DNA of 15,886 nt from Terriglobia bacterium. GTDB taxonomy: Bacteria; Acidobacteriota; Terriglobia; UBA7540. The notes below the pieces were generated by a model, which saw nothing but the letters and a program-made list of their open reading frames with translations, searched no databases and was not told the origin of the DNA. Within the stretch, counting starts at the first letter, position 1. Each line of letters starts with the position of its first letter. A program made the position numbers and the translations under genes. The stretch spans positions 1 through 15,886 of the forward strand of contig JASHSC010000299.1 in assembly GCA_030036915.1 (NCBI GenBank). Reading direction: 5' to 3'. Below are positions 15,097 to 15,886 of this stretch, piece after piece.

Positions 15097-15886
15097 ATGA
15101 GCTTCGACCAATTGGAAGGGTTTCTGGCGGTGGCCCGTCTGCGAAACTTTTCACGCGCGGCCTCCCAGCTCTATCGAACTCAGCCCACGCTGAGCCAGCA
15201 GATTCAACGTTTGGAGAGGGAATTCGGCCGCAGGCTCTTCGATCGCGACTCCAAGGTGGTAAAACCCACCGAGGCCGGCGTCACTCTCCAGCGTTACGCG
15301 GAGGAACTGCTGGCGCTTCGAACCGAAGCGCTGGAGGCTATTCGCCAGATGAAGGCGAATCCACGCGGCAACCTGCGCATCGGCGCCAACGATGCAACCT
15401 TTCTCTATGTTCTCCCCAACGCCCTGGCCAATTTTCGGCGTATCTATCCCCAGGTGCAAGTAAATGTCCAAAGAAACTTCAGCCATAAGATCGTGGAGAA
15501 GATTCAGGACGGAATTCTCGAAATCGGCATCGTCTCGCTCCCGCGCAACACAAAAGGATTGGAAATCCTGCCCATATTCTCGGCTGCGCTCAAGGTTGTC
15601 CTGCCCCCCGGCCATCCGCTGTGCGCAAAAACTGACATTACCCCCGCCGAACTCTCCTATTATCCGCTGCTCCTTCCCAGGACGGGAAGAACACGCAAAA
15701 TGATCGAAGATCTCCTAAGGTCCTATCGCAAGACACTGCAGATTTCCATGGAGCTGGCGAGCGTTGAGATTATCAAGAAATATGTCTCCGCCGGAATTGG
15801 CATTTCGCTGCTTCCGGAGGAATTTGCGCGGGCGGAAGTGGATGCGGGAACGCTTAAGTTTGTCCCACTCCGCGGTCAAGAGCTTT
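15097..15886 (+). CDS. LysR-family transcriptional regulator (partial, runs off right edge)
   Basis: The first 263 residues of a LysR-type regulator with no stop before the window ends; the family is usually about 300 long. The winged helix-turn-helix is complete (MSFDQLEGFLAVARLRNFSR, then AASQLYRTQPTLSQQIQRLE and REFGRRLFDRDSKVVKPTEAG, residues 1-61), followed by a linker helix (64-88) and the effector domain (GNLRIGANDATFLYVLPNAL from 91, then ILEIGIVSLP, VVLPPGHPL and YVSAGIGISLLPEE). The ATG at 15097 gives the standard LysR N-terminus. In-frame ATG 15061 and GTG 15001 would add 12 or 32 residues, and none of the three has a clear ribosome site. It is divergent from the SMR-like gene, but a fragment of a related LysR gene lies between, so its target is unclear. 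The effector ligand is not evident. Confidence 0.93.
   Translation, partial: MSFDQLEGFLAVARLRNFSRAASQLYRTQPTLSQQIQRLEREFGRRLFDRDSKVVKPTEAGVTLQRYAEELLALRTEALEAIRQMKANPRGNLRIGANDATFLYVLPNALANFRRIYPQVQVNVQRNFSHKIVEKIQDGILEIGIVSLPRNTKGLEILPIFSAALKVVLPPGHPLCAKTDITPAELSYYPLLLPRTGRTRKMIEDLLRSYRKTLQISMELASVEIIKKYVSAGIGISLLPEEFARAEVDAGTLKFVPLRGQEL

Overview
The window looks like a chromosomal segment of a soil-type Acidobacteriota (inference). The clues are a very large Oar-like TonB-dependent receptor with an N-terminal carboxypeptidase-regulatory-like domain, several families of palindromic intergenic repeats of the kind common in that phylum, moderately GC-rich sequence, and several secreted enzymes that each stand alone. 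No tRNA, rRNA, CRISPR array, transposase, integrase or phage gene was seen.

Layout, left to right: a GH3 beta-xylosidase/beta-glucosidase (minus strand, cut by the left edge, with a frameshift inside its PA14 insert near 180); a divergent secreted amidohydrolase-2 family protein (1988-3115, plus); a Tat-type exported beta-propeller (3365-4501, minus); a LarA-like (DUF2088) nickel-pincer isomerase homologue (4747-6042, minus); a secreted BNR/sialidase-fold protein (6239-7567, plus); a LacI-type regulator (7601-8671, minus) divergent from a 1171-residue TonB-dependent receptor (9496-13011, plus) that ends in a clear intrinsic terminator; an orphan KdpE-like response regulator (13198-13884, minus); a four-helix SMR/YnfA-like membrane protein with a TTG start (14106-14438, minus); a vestigial LysR-like fragment (14734-14889, plus); and an intact LysR-type regulator running off the right edge (15097 onward, plus).

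Genes alternate in orientation, so most appear to be single transcription units. Together the GH3 enzyme, the sialidase-fold protein, the receptor and the LacI regulator suggest a loosely organised glycan or oligosaccharide acquisition neighbourhood. The LarA-like and amidohydrolase proteins would fit handling of hydroxy acids or aromatic/uronic breakdown products. These functional links are inferred from proximity only.

The gene content is mostly ordinary. The most notable features are non-coding: palindromic elements of several unrelated families fill 7 of the 9 intergenic gaps, and three different families sit 3, 7 and 13 bases after the stop codon of a minus-strand gene. The LacI/receptor intergenic region carries two near-identical 10-bp palindromes and a potentially folded leader. 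I did not find a clear undescribed multi-gene system.
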